From CAISDA01 sp050258555 (GTDB lineage: Bacteria > Bacteroidota > Ignavibacteria > UBA10030 > UBA8401): a stretch of DNA of 64,000 nucleotides. The notes below the pieces were generated by a model. The model made no database searches. It was not told the origin of the DNA and saw only the letters and a program-made list of their open reading frames with translations. The position numbers and the translations under genes are program-made. Below, piece by piece: positions 33,697 to 42,717 of the stretch; the stretch's first letter is position 1; each line of letters begins with the position of its first letter. The DNA lies in NCBI GenBank assembly GCA_050258555.1, contig JBLMZA010000081.1:1-64000 (forward strand). The letters run 5' to 3'.

Positions 33697-36690
33697 ATGA
33701 ATGCGATGACCACACAACCGAACAGCGCCGGAAGCCCGACGCATGCCAGCCGCATCAAGACGTTTCAGGGACTGATGCGCTACAAGGTGCGGGATATTCT
33801 GCTTGTCTCGAGCCTCTATGATTATTATCTCTTCGAGGAGGACGGCCGGCTCTATGAGCTGCTGCGGCGCGAAGTGCAGACACTGAATCTGCGGCACTCG
33901 ATCGAGATCACGCACGTGACAAGCGGCAAGGAGGCCTTCGAGCGCTTCGATGCCGAGATGCAAGTCGACCTGGTGATCATGACGCTGCACATCGACGACA
34001 TGCATGTGACGAAGCTCGCCCAGAAGCTGCGCGAGCGCTATCCGAAGCTGCCCTTGATCCTGTTGGCCTACGACAACCGCGAGCGCCGGGAGCTGGTGAA
34101 CAACTACGACACGTCGGTCTTCGATCAGCTCTTCATCTGGCAGGGCGACTACCGGCTCATCATCGCGATCATCAAGTATCTCGAGGACCGGCTCAACGTG
34201 AAGACGGACACCGAAGCCGTCGGCGTGCAGTCGATCATTCTGGTCGAAGACAGCGTGAACTTTTATTCGTCCTATCTGCCCATCATCTACACCGAGATCA
34301 TGGAGCAGTCGCAGCGGCTCATCACCGAAGGGGTGAACCTGACGCACCGCTATTTGCGCATGCGCGCAAGGCCGAAGATTCTGCTGTCGACGACGTATGA
34401 GGAGGCGTGGAAGTATTTCGAGCAGTACGAGGACACGATCCTCGGCATCATCTCGGATGTGAATTTCAAGCGCGGCGGCGCGAAGGATGCGGAAGCCGGC
34501 ATCACATTCGCCAAGAATGTCCGCGCGCGCCATCACGACATTCCCATACTGCTGCAGTCGAGCAATCCGGACTTCGCCGAGCGTGCGCGCGAAATCGGCG
34601 CCTCGTTCCTTCTGAAGAGTTCTCCGCGGCTTCTGCACGAGCTCCGCGAGTTCATCCTCGATCACTTCGGCTTCGGCGACTTCGTCTTCCGGATGCCGGA
34701 CGGGCGCGTCGTGGGGCGCGCGGTCGATCTGAAGGAAATGGAAGAGCAGTTGAAAGTCGTGCCCGATGCGTCGATCGAGTATCATTCGCAGCGCAACCAT
34801 TTTTCGAACTGGTTCAAGGCGCGCACCGAATTCGAGCTCGCCGAGCGCCTGCGCTCGCGCAAGGTCTCCGAGTTCCCCTCGATCGCCGATGTGCGCACGG
34901 AGCTCGTGCGCTCGATCCGCAGCTACATCGAGGCGAGGCGGCTGGGCGTGATCACCGAGTTTTCCAAAGAGACGTTCGATCCCTACAACAGCTTCGCGCG
35001 CCTGGGCGGCGGATCGCTCGGAGGAAAGGCGCGCGGCCTGGGCTTCATCAACCAGCTCATCACGCACTCGAGCGTGCGCGAGCGCTTTCCCGGCATCGAC
35101 ATCTCGGTGCCGGCGGCATTGGTCGTGGCCACGGACGTCTTCGACCAGTTCATGCAGGCCAACGGTCTCGAAAATTTCGCGCTCGGCTCGACGAACGACG
35201 ACGAATTGAACCGGCGGTTTTCCGAAGCGCCGTATTTCCCGGAGGAGATCGTCTCGAAGCTGCGCGATTTTCTCGATGTCATGCGCGAGCCGCTGGCGGT
35301 GCGCTCCTCGAGCCTCTTGGAGGATTCGCAGTATCAGCCCTTTGCCGGAGTCTACGAGACGTACATGATTCCGAACAACGACGAGAGCGACGAGGTCCGG
35401 CTGCAGGAGCTCCTGCAGGCCGTCAAGCTCATCTACGCCTCCACATTCTCGCGCAGCGCCAAGGAGTACATGAAGGCCACCTCCTACCGGGCGGAGGAGG
35501 AAAAGATGGCCGTCATCGTGCAGCGCATGGTCGGCACCAGGCATCATCACCGATTCTACCCGGATTTCGGGGGTGTGGGAAAGTCGTATAACTTTTATCC
35601 CGTGGCGCCGCAGAAATCGACCGACGGCATCGTCTACATCGCGCTCGGGCTGGGCAAGACGGTCGTCGACGGCGGCAATACGGTGCGCTTCTGCCCGAAA
35701 TTCCCCCGGCACATGATGCAGTTCTTCTCGGCCAAAGAGACGCTGCGCAATGCGCAGACCGACTTCTACGCGCTCGATCTCGACCAGTCGCTCGAGACGT
35801 GCGAGGAGCATACGCCCAAGGCCTTCGTGCGCAAGTACGATCTGAGCGTGGCCGAAGACGATGAGACGCTCTCGAATGTCGCCTCGACCTATTCTCCGGA
35901 AAACGACGCGGTCTACGACGGCATCGCCCGCAAGGGCCGGCGCGTCGTCACATTCGCTCCCATCCTGAAGCACAATGTGTTTCCGCTGCCCGAGATCCTG
36001 GATGCGATTCTCGCCATGGGCAGCTTCGGCATGGGCACGCCGGTCGAGATCGAATTTGCGGCCACCATCAACGCGCTTCGGCATGGGAAGAAGGAGTTCG
36101 CGCTTCTGCAGATCCGTCCGCTCGTGCTTGCAAGCGAAGTGGAGGATATCGCAATCGAAGAGGAGCGTCCGGAGCACATTCTCTGCCAGAGCACGCAGGT
36201 CCTGGGCAACGGCACAATACAGAACCTCTATGACATCGTGGTCGTCGACATCTCGACATTCGACCGCTCGAAGAGCCGCGAGACGGCGCATGAAGTGAGC
36301 ATGATGAATGCGAAGCTCGTCTCGCAGAAGCGCCCCTACGTGCTCATCGGCGTCGGGCGCTGGGGAAGCCTGGACCAGTGGCTGGGCATTCCGGTCACGT
36401 GGGATCAGATTTCGGGAGCGGCGGTGATTGTGGAATCGGGCTTCAAGGATTTTTCGGTGACGCCGAGCCAGGGGTCGCACTTTTTCCAGAACATCACGTC
36501 GTTCCGCATCGGCTATTTCACGGTCAACGAAATGAACCATATCGGCTCCATCGACTGGAACTGGCTGGCCTGTCGTCCCGCCGTCGAGTCGATGGAATAC
36601 ACGCGGCATCTGCAGTTGAGCGAGCCGCTCACCGTCAAGATCAACGGACATAAAAACAAGGGCATCATCATCAAGCCCGGAACCATGTAA
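33697..36690 (+). CDS. Receiver-like/PPDK N-terminal (PEP-pyruvate binding) protein
   Basis: About 997 residues. Two receiver-like domains come first: one (about 20-150) lacks the phospho-Asp ('DLVIMTLHIDD'), and one (about 165-345) keeps 'LVEDS', 'IISDVNF' and a C-terminal Lys. Then comes an ATP-binding domain of the pyruvate,phosphate dikinase/PEP synthase type (about 430-810: 'GGGSLGGKARGLGF', 'PLAVRSSSLLEDSQ', 'FAGVYETY', 'LLQIRPLV') and a family-specific C-terminus ('GVGRWGSLDQWLGIP'). The phosphohistidine and PEP/pyruvate barrel domains of true PPDK are absent, so it is not a PEP synthase. Starts at 33649 or 33706 are possible. Confidence 0.82.
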   Translation: MNAMTTQPNSAGSPTHASRIKTFQGLMRYKVRDILLVSSLYDYYLFEEDGRLYELLRREVQTLNLRHSIEITHVTSGKEAFERFDAEMQVDLVIMTLHIDDMHVTKLAQKLRERYPKLPLILLAYDNRERRELVNNYDTSVFDQLFIWQGDYRLIIAIIKYLEDRLNVKTDTEAVGVQSIILVEDSVNFYSSYLPIIYTEIMEQSQRLITEGVNLTHRYLRMRARPKILLSTTYEEAWKYFEQYEDTILGIISDVNFKRGGAKDAEAGITFAKNVRARHHDIPILLQSSNPDFAERAREIGASFLLKSSPRLLHELREFILDHFGFGDFVFRMPDGRVVGRAVDLKEMEEQLKVVPDASIEYHSQRNHFSNWFKARTEFELAERLRSRKVSEFPSIADVRTELVRSIRSYIEARRLGVITEFSKETFDPYNSFARLGGGSLGGKARGLGFINQLITHSSVRERFPGIDISVPAALVVATDVFDQFMQANGLENFALGSTNDDELNRRFSEAPYFPEEIVSKLRDFLDVMREPLAVRSSSLLEDSQYQPFAGVYETYMIPNNDESDEVRLQELLQAVKLIYASTFSRSAKEYMKATSYRAEEEKMAVIVQRMVGTRHHHRFYPDFGGVGKSYNFYPVAPQKSTDGIVYIALGLGKTVVDGGNTVRFCPKFPRHMMQFFSAKETLRNAQTDFYALDLDQSLETCEEHTPKAFVRKYDLSVAEDDETLSNVASTYSPENDAVYDGIARKGRRVVTFAPILKHNVFPLPEILDAILAMGSFGMGTPVEIEFAATINALRHGKKEFALLQIRPLVLASEVEDIAIEEERPEHILCQSTQVLGNGTIQNLYDIVVVDISTFDRSKSRETAHEVSMMNAKLVSQKRPYVLIGVGRWGSLDQWLGIPVTWDQISGAAVIVESGFKDFSVTPSQGSHFFQNITSFRIGYFTVNEMNHIGSIDWNWLACRPAVESMEYTRHLQLSEPLTVKINGHKNKGIIIKPGTM

Positions 36691-36700
36691 CGTACACACA

Positions 36701-39700
36701 GTGATAGATTCCATCAGGCAGAATATTGTTGCAACGAAGCCATTCGAGCTTCTGAGCGCCGAAGAGCCGGCGCCCGGCGTGCCGGTCGTCCTGCGCGGCA
36801 TCGCCGGATCGCTGCGCGCATTCGTGGCCGCGCATCTTTATGCGGAATTCCAGAACCAGCTCTTGGTCGTCTGCGCCGAAAAGGACGACGCCGAAAAGCT
36901 CCGGGACGACTGCGCGCTGCTTGCCGGCGAGGCCGATGTCCGGCTCTACATGGTCGAGTCGGTGCATGAAGCGCAGGCGCTCAATATGAACGCCCCCATC
37001 AGCCAGGTCGAAACGCTCAAGGCGCTTTCGGCGAACGCTCCCGGCATCTACATCACGCATGCCTCGGCGCTGGCCTACTGCGTGCCGGGCCGCCAGGAGT
37101 TCCGCGAGTCGGTGGTGGAAGTGGCGCTTCGAAGCGAGATCGAATTCCAGCCCTTCCTGGAAAAGCTCGCCGCGCTCGGTTTCGAGCGCAAGCAGCTGGT
37201 CGAGACCTACGGCGATTACGCCGTGCGCGGCGGCATCGTCGACTGCTTCCCGTTCATCGGCGACAATCCGGTGAGAATCGAATTCTGGGGCGACACGGTC
37301 GAATCGATCCGCGAGTTCGATGTGCTCTCGCAGCGCTCGGTGCGCGAGCTGCAGGCGGTGAGCATCGTGCCCGATCTTTCGCGCATGAAGCCCAAGCCCG
37401 CAGCCGAAGCCGGCACCGCATCCGGACCCCGGACGCGCGGCACAGCCGGTGCGCACGATCTGTTTTCCTTCCTTTCTTCATCGGTAAGAATTCTCACGGA
37501 TGATCCCGGACTGATCGAGAAGGAGTTTCAGGAACTGGAGAAGGAAGGCGTCGACCTCGACTTTCCGTACGAAGAGGTGGCTTCCGAGTTCGAGCGCCGT
37601 CCGATGTACATCATCGGCGCCTTTGCGCCGCGCGAAGGCGCGATCGATTTCGGCTCGTCTTCCCAGCCCTCATCGAACGGCAGCGTGAAGGCGCTCATCG
37701 AAGCGGTCGAGGGCCTGCATGAAAAGGGCTTCGAGATCATCCTGGCTTCCGAAACGAAGGAGGAGGCCGACCGCATCCGCGAACTCGTCGAGGAAGCCGC
37801 ACGGATGGACACGGAGTCTGTGGCGAGCGAAGCCGTGAAATCGATCCGCTATGCGACCGAGACGATTCATGCGGGCTTCCTGTATCCTGCGGCGCGTCTT
37901 GCGCTATTTGTGGAGCATGAAGTCTTCGGACGCATCAAGCGCCGCGGCGCGGTCAAGCACCGCCGGTTCAAGGGCATCTCGCAGAAGGAGCTCCAGACGC
38001 TGCGCCGCGGCGACTACGTCGTGCACGTCGACCACGGCATCGGAAAATTCCTCGGCCTGCAGAAGATCAAAGTAGGCGGGGTGGAGCAGGAAGTGGCCAA
38101 GCTCGAATATGCCGAAGGCGGCACGCTCTTTGTCAATCTGAACTTCATCACGCGCCTCCAGAAATATTCCTCGGCCGAAGGGCACGTGCCGAAAATGAAC
38201 CGCCTGGGCTCGGCCGACTGGGAGCGCCTCAAGACGCGCACGAAAAAGAAGATCAAGGACATCGCGCGCGATCTCATCCGGCTCTATGCCAAGCGCAAGC
38301 ACGAGCCGGGATTCGCCTTCCAGCCCGATACGCACTGGCAGAAGGAGATGGAAGCCTCGTTCATGTACGACGACACGATCGATCAGGCCAAGGCCACGGG
38401 CGACGTGAAGCTCGACATGGAATCCGTCCACCCGATGGACCGTCTGGTCTGCGGCGACGTGGGCTTCGGCAAGACCGAAGTCGCCGTGCGCGCCGCGTTC
38501 AAGGCCGTGATGAACAACAAGCAGGTGGCGGTGCTCGTGCCCACGACGATTTTGGCCCAGCAGCACTACAACACGTTTGCCGACCGGCTGAACCGCTATC
38601 CGATCCGGATCGGACTCATGTCGCGCTTCCGCACGCCGAAGGAACAGAAATCGACCATGGAGTCGCTCAAGGAGGGGCGGATCGATATTCTGATCGGCAC
38701 GCACCGGATTCTCTCGAAGGATATCCAGTTCAAGGATCTCGGCCTCTTGATCGTGGATGAGGAGCAGCGCTTCGGCGTGGCGGCCAAGGAGAAGCTTCGG
38801 GCGATGAAGGTGTCGGTCGACACGCTCACATTGACGGCGACGCCGATTCCGCGCACGCTCAATTTTTCTTTGATGGGCGCGCGCGACCTCTCCTTGATCA
38901 ACACGCCGCCCAGAAACCGCCTGCCCATACAGACCGAGATCGCCGCCTTCGACAAGCGCATCATCCGCGAATCGGTGCTGAAGGAACTGCACAGAGGGGG
39001 ACAGGTCTTCATCGTCAACGACCGCATCCATTCGATCGATGCGCTCACGGAAGTCTTCCAGGAGTTCATTCCGGAGGCGAAATTCCGCGTTGCGCACGGG
39101 CAGATGCACGCGCATCAGCTCGAGAAGGTGATGATGGATTTTCTGCAGAAGAAGTTCGACGTGCTGGTGACGACGAAGATCATCGAATCGGGCGTCGACA
39201 TCCCGTCTGTCAACACGATCATCATCAACCGCGCCGACCATTTCGGCCTGGCCGAACTCTACCAGCTCAGGGGCCGCGTCGGGCGCTCGAACGTCCAGGC
39301 CTATGCGTATCTTCTGGTGCCTCCGATTGCGACGCTGCCCAAGCAGACACTGCGGCGGCTCCAGGCAATCGAGGAGTTCACCGAGCTCGGAAGCGGATTC
39401 AATCTTGCGATGCGCGATCTGGAGATCCGCGGCGCCGGCAACATGCTCGGCGCCGAGCAAAGCGGCTTCATCATGGAGATGGGCTTCGAGATGTATACGC
39501 GCATCCTGGAGGAGGCCGTGGCGGAGCTCAAGGAGCAGGAATTTTCGGAGCTCTTTGCGCACGAAGAGCCGAAAAAGAAACTGGGCGAGGCGCAGATCGA
39601 GGCCGATATCGATGCGTACATTCCCGATCTCTACGTCGAGAACGATTCCGAGCGTCTGGACATCTACCGCCGGCTCTACAAGGCCTCCACGATCCGCGAG

Positions 39701-40048
39701 GCCGACGACATCCGGCTCGAACTGGTCGACCGGTTCGGCGCGGCGATGCCGGAGGTCGAGAATCTCTTCGCCCTGGCGCAGCTGCGCATCATGGCGGCCG
39801 AAGCCGGCATCCGCAAGGTCGAGCTCAGCCAGCGCATGCTGAAGCTCCACCTGCCTGGCGAAAAGGAGACGTCCTTCTATGAAAGCGGACAGTTCCAGAA
39901 GATGATGGACAGGGCGTCGGCCGTAAAAGAGTATGCCATCACGCTCAAACAATCGGAAAAAAATCTGTATCTTACCGTCTTCCTGAAGCACCGCGCCGGC
40001 ATCGAGCGCATCCAGGAGGTGCGTACGATTCTCGAATTGTTGCAATAA
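36701..40048 (+). CDS. mfd: Transcription-repair coupling factor Mfd
   Basis: 1115 residues, the family length (about 1150). N-terminal UvrB-homology modules, the RNA-polymerase-interacting domain ('LRRGDYVVHVDHGIGKFLGLQ' in parts), the translocase with Walker A 'GDVGFGKTEVA' (about residue 590), the 'DEEQRF' box, 'TATPIPRTL' and the C-terminal TRCF domain are all seen. Mfd removes stalled RNA polymerase and recruits UvrA. The start is a GTG soon after the previous stop; no better in-frame start is near. Confidence 0.96.
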   Translation: MIDSIRQNIVATKPFELLSAEEPAPGVPVVLRGIAGSLRAFVAAHLYAEFQNQLLVVCAEKDDAEKLRDDCALLAGEADVRLYMVESVHEAQALNMNAPISQVETLKALSANAPGIYITHASALAYCVPGRQEFRESVVEVALRSEIEFQPFLEKLAALGFERKQLVETYGDYAVRGGIVDCFPFIGDNPVRIEFWGDTVESIREFDVLSQRSVRELQAVSIVPDLSRMKPKPAAEAGTASGPRTRGTAGAHDLFSFLSSSVRILTDDPGLIEKEFQELEKEGVDLDFPYEEVASEFERRPMYIIGAFAPREGAIDFGSSSQPSSNGSVKALIEAVEGLHEKGFEIILASETKEEADRIRELVEEAARMDTESVASEAVKSIRYATETIHAGFLYPAARLALFVEHEVFGRIKRRGAVKHRRFKGISQKELQTLRRGDYVVHVDHGIGKFLGLQKIKVGGVEQEVAKLEYAEGGTLFVNLNFITRLQKYSSAEGHVPKMNRLGSADWERLKTRTKKKIKDIARDLIRLYAKRKHEPGFAFQPDTHWQKEMEASFMYDDTIDQAKATGDVKLDMESVHPMDRLVCGDVGFGKTEVAVRAAFKAVMNNKQVAVLVPTTILAQQHYNTFADRLNRYPIRIGLMSRFRTPKEQKSTMESLKEGRIDILIGTHRILSKDIQFKDLGLLIVDEEQRFGVAAKEKLRAMKVSVDTLTLTATPIPRTLNFSLMGARDLSLINTPPRNRLPIQTEIAAFDKRIIRESVLKELHRGGQVFIVNDRIHSIDALTEVFQEFIPEAKFRVAHGQMHAHQLEKVMMDFLQKKFDVLVTTKIIESGVDIPSVNTIIINRADHFGLAELYQLRGRVGRSNVQAYAYLLVPPIATLPKQTLRRLQAIEEFTELGSGFNLAMRDLEIRGAGNMLGAEQSGFIMEMGFEMYTRILEEAVAELKEQEFSELFAHEEPKKKLGEAQIEADIDAYIPDLYVENDSERLDIYRRLYKASTIREADDIRLELVDRFGAAMPEVENLFALAQLRIMAAEAGIRKVELSQRMLKLHLPGEKETSFYESGQFQKMMDRASAVKEYAITLKQSEKNLYLTVFLKHRAGIERIQEVRTILELLQ

Positions 40049-40068
40049 CGGAAATAAATATTTTTTCT

Positions 40069-40692
40069 ATGCCGAATCACCGGATCTCTGCCGTCATCTT
40101 CGACCTCGGGCGCGTGCTCGTCAATATCGATTTCGAAGCCTTCCCGAACGCCCTGGGGCTCACCACGCCCGAATCGCGCGCGCCCTATGCCGGGCAGGCC
40201 GCGCTTCTGGCGCGGCTCTATGAGACGGGCAGGCTCTCGACCGATGAATTCATCGAGCGGCTCTTCGTGCTCTTCAACAGGCGCTTCGAGCGCGGGCATC
40301 TGCTGTTTGCCTGGAATGAAATCATACGCGAGGATGTGCCGGGCATGGCCGACCTGGTCGGCCGTGTGCAGAAGCATGCCCGAACCGCGATGCTCTCCAA
40401 TACGAGTCAGGCGCATTTCGAAAAGGCCGAGCGCACCAGCCGGAGCGTGCAATTGATCGCGCACCGGTTTCTTTCCTATGAAGTCGGCGTGATGAAACCC
40501 GAGCGCGGCATCTATGAAGCCGTCACACGCGGACTTGCCCTTCCGGCTTCCGAATTGCTGTTTATCGACGATCTGAAGGAAAATATCGATGGAGCCCGCG
40601 AGGCCGGCATGCACGGCATCCTCTTTTCCGACCTCTCCCGCCTTGAATCCGAGCTGTCGCTTCTGGGCGTCCTGCCGCCTTCTGTACCCTGA
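40069..40692 (+). CDS. HAD-superfamily hydrolase
   Basis: 207 residues of HAD subfamily IA. Motif I 'VIFDLGRVLVNIDF', motif II 'AMLSNTS', motif III Lys in 'VGVMKPE' and motif IV 'LLFIDDLKENIDGAREAGM'. The first motif is 'DLGRVL' (the second Asp replaced), which is common in the YihX/epoxide-hydrolase-like branch. It is likely a small-molecule phosphatase; the substrate cannot be told. It lies 20 bases after mfd and is the last gene before the dcw promoter. Confidence 0.88.
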   Translation: MPNHRISAVIFDLGRVLVNIDFEAFPNALGLTTPESRAPYAGQAALLARLYETGRLSTDEFIERLFVLFNRRFERGHLLFAWNEIIREDVPGMADLVGRVQKHARTAMLSNTSQAHFEKAERTSRSVQLIAHRFLSYEVGVMKPERGIYEAVTRGLALPASELLFIDDLKENIDGAREAGMHGILFSDLSRLESELSLLGVLPPSVP

Positions 40693-40743
40693 AAATCCCC
40701 CGTTTTCGCGGAAAATCTTCTCCAAAAATAAGTACAAATTAAC

Positions 40744-40773
40744 TTGACTTTGAACGAATATCCCGTAAATTTG
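40744..40773 (+). promoter_or_regulatory. Bacteroidota-type promoter of the mraZ (dcw) operon
   Basis: TTG (40744-40746), exactly 19 bases, then TAAATTTG (40766-40773) match the TTG-N19-TAnnTTTG consensus of Bacteroidota housekeeping promoters. The predicted start lies about 7 bases on, at the first MraZ-box repeat. The leader to the mraZ ATG would be about 73 bases. Confidence 0.82.
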
Positions 40774-40782
40774 TGTTGGAAA

Positions 40783-40808
40783 GTGGGATAAAGTGGGTTG
40801 AAAGTGTG
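40783..40808 (+). promoter_or_regulatory. MraZ-box direct repeats
   Basis: Three direct repeats AAGTGGG/AAGTGGG/AAGTGTG have GTGGG-like cores at 40783, 40793 and 40804 (period 10-11). MraZ is known to bind TGGGN repeats with 5-base spacers upstream of its own gene in other bacteria, and mraZ follows at 40854. The repeats overlap the predicted transcription start, fitting autorepression of the dcw operon. Confidence 0.8.
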
Positions 40809-40853
40809 CCAAAATCGCACAATTTTCCGCAATCTGCAGAACAATAGGTCAGA

Positions 40854-41309
40854 ATGTCGTCCTTCAAGGGTTCGTACCAATTTACCGTCGATTCAAAAGG
40901 CCGTATCAATCTTCCGGCGAAGATGCGCAAGAACATCGCCCCGGAGGCCGGGGATACGTTTGTGCTGACGCGGGGGTATGAAACGTGCATTTTCGTCTAT
41001 CCGAACGACGAGTGGATGCTGCTGGAAGAATCGATCCGGAAACTGCGCTCGACCGATCCGAAGCACCGCCAGTTCATGCGCACGCTCTTGGAACTGGCCA
41101 CCGAAGTGCAGATCGATTCGGCATCCCGCCTCATGCTGCCGAAGGACCTCCTGCAATTTGCAAAGATTGATAATGAGGTGAAGATCATCGGCGTGCTGGA
41201 CCATATTGAAGTGTGGAACCCGGCCGTGTATGCCGGGTATCAGGAAGCGCGTGTCGAAACCTACGAAGACATTGCGGCGACCGTGTGGTCGCAGTCCATC
41301 GAAGGTTGA
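40854..41309 (+). CDS. mraZ: Transcriptional regulator MraZ
   Basis: 151 residues with two AbrB-like halves: 'FKGSYQFTVDSKGRINLPAKMRK' (in parts) and 'IDSASRLMLPKDLLQFAKI'. It forms a ring oligomer that binds the repeats just upstream and represses its own division/cell-wall operon. First gene of the dcw cluster, 17 bases before rsmH. Confidence 0.97.
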   Translation: MSSFKGSYQFTVDSKGRINLPAKMRKNIAPEAGDTFVLTRGYETCIFVYPNDEWMLLEESIRKLRSTDPKHRQFMRTLLELATEVQIDSASRLMLPKDLLQFAKIDNEVKIIGVLDHIEVWNPAVYAGYQEARVETYEDIAATVWSQSIEG

Positions 41310-41326
41310 GAGAAAGAGACGCGCTC

Positions 41327-42256
41327 GTGGAAGAGGCATATCATATTCCTGTCCTGCTGGAGCAGGCAGTCGGCATGTTGGTCACGCGCACAGACGGCGT
41401 CTATGTGGACGGGACGCTGGGCGGCGGCGGGCATGCGGAACGGATTTGTGAACGCATTTATCCGGAAGGGCTGCTCATCGGAATCGATCAGGATGCCGAT
41501 GCGCAGAAGGAAGCCGGAAGACGGCTGGCGCGGTTTTCTCCGCGCGTGATCAGGGCGCACGATAATACAGTGTTCCTCCGTTCGATTCTCCACTCTCACG
41601 ACATCCACTTCATAGACGGATTGCTGCTGGACCTCGGTGTCTCGTCGTACCAGCTTGATGAACACACAAAAGGATTTACCTTCCGCGCCGATGCGCCGCT
41701 GGATATGCGCATGGATGTGCGGCAGGATCTGAACGCCGCGACGGTTGTCAACGAGTATGACGAAGCGCCGCTGGCCGATATTTTTTTTAAATACGGCGAG
41801 GAGCATCTCTCGCGCCGTATCGCGCGCGCCATCTGTGCGGCGCGCCGGACAGACAGAATCGATTCGACGTCGAAGCTTGCGGCGATCGTCGAGCGGTGTG
41901 TCGGAGGAAAACACCTGACCAAGTCTCTTGCGCGCATCTTTCAGGCGCTGCGGATCGAGGTCAATGATGAATTGGGGCGATTGGAACACATACTGCGCGA
42001 CGCAGCGGAGATGATGCGGCCCGGGGGGCGCATCGTGGTGATCGCGTATCATTCCCTGGAAGACCGCATCGTTAAAAATTATTTCGCAGAAGAAAGCGCC
42101 GTCGTGACGCCCTCGGGCTCGAGATTTTTGCCCGATACGCCGCGCGTTCCCTTATTGCGCGTGCTGACAAGAAAGCCGATCGTCGCTTCGGAAGAAGAGC
42201 AGGAGAGAAATCCGCGCTCCCGAAGCGCGAAAATGCGTGTGGCGGAGAGAGTGTGA
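41327..42256 (+). CDS. rsmH: 16S rRNA m4C1402 methyltransferase RsmH (MraW)
   Basis: 309 residues from GTG 41327; the first residues 'VEEAYHIPVLLEQAV' fit the family start, and an upstream ATG inside mraZ would add an unrelated tail. SAM-binding motifs 'YVDGTLGGGGHA' and 'LIGIDQDADA', plus 'IDGLLLDLGVSS' and 'VIAYHSLEDRIVKNYF'. It N4-methylates C1402 in 16S rRNA. Normal place after mraZ; its TGA overlaps the next ATG (TGATG). Confidence 0.96.
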   Translation: MEEAYHIPVLLEQAVGMLVTRTDGVYVDGTLGGGGHAERICERIYPEGLLIGIDQDADAQKEAGRRLARFSPRVIRAHDNTVFLRSILHSHDIHFIDGLLLDLGVSSYQLDEHTKGFTFRADAPLDMRMDVRQDLNAATVVNEYDEAPLADIFFKYGEEHLSRRIARAICAARRTDRIDSTSKLAAIVERCVGGKHLTKSLARIFQALRIEVNDELGRLEHILRDAAEMMRPGGRIVVIAYHSLEDRIVKNYFAEESAVVTPSGSRFLPDTPRVPLLRVLTRKPIVASEEEQERNPRSRSAKMRVAERV

Positions 42257-42717
42257 TGGCTAAAAGCGGATACAAAGAGATCAACAATGCGGATATCCAG
42301 ATTCCGCTCTTCAAGGACCGGCCGATCTACAGCGGGGACGCCGTCCTGTATGATCCGCAGGCATCGACCCCGGGCTATGCCGTGAAGCCGGAGCGCAAGC
42401 CGGCCGCGAAGAAGAAGGCGAAGATGTCGACGATCATGATGGTCGTCTTCGTCTTCGTCGTGGGCTGCCTCTACTACACGAGCACCGTCATTGCCGTGCT
42501 GCGCATGGGGCGGGAAATGAACGAACTCACGATGCGCTACAACACGATCGTGAGCACGAACGAAGTGCTGCGTGCCGACATCAACCGGAAGTCGAATCTG
42601 GAACGCATCACGCAGCTTGCCGCCGACAAGGCGGAACTCATCAATCCGGCCGAAGCCCCGATCTGGTTTGAGATCGATCACGAGCGCATCGACGCACTGA
42701 CTACTCAGAGCCGATGA
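42256..42717 (+). CDS. ftsL: FtsL-like septum protein
   Basis: 153 residues: a long polar cytoplasmic N-terminus (about 1-57), one membrane helix ('TIMMVVFVFVVGCLYYTST') and a periplasmic coiled coil ending in 'LERITQLAADKAELINP', which matches the FtsL/DivIC end motif. FtsL joins FtsQ/FtsB at the divisome. Sequence is poorly conserved in this family; position between rsmH and ftsI decides. The N-terminus is longer than in E. coli FtsL. Confidence 0.83.
   Translation: MAKSGYKEINNADIQIPLFKDRPIYSGDAVLYDPQASTPGYAVKPERKPAAKKKAKMSTIMMVVFVFVVGCLYYTSTVIAVLRMGREMNELTMRYNTIVSTNEVLRADINRKSNLERITQLAADKAELINPAEAPIWFEIDHERIDALTTQSR

Noticed and set aside
33694..36801. Very long minus-strand open frame opposite the PPDK_N gene (over 1000 codons)
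   Set aside because: It is a GC-rich shadow of a gene with clear domains; the translation is Arg/His/Asp-rich without recognisable motifs. Similar long shadows oppose mfd (37904-40045), the DUF4175 gene and ftsZ.
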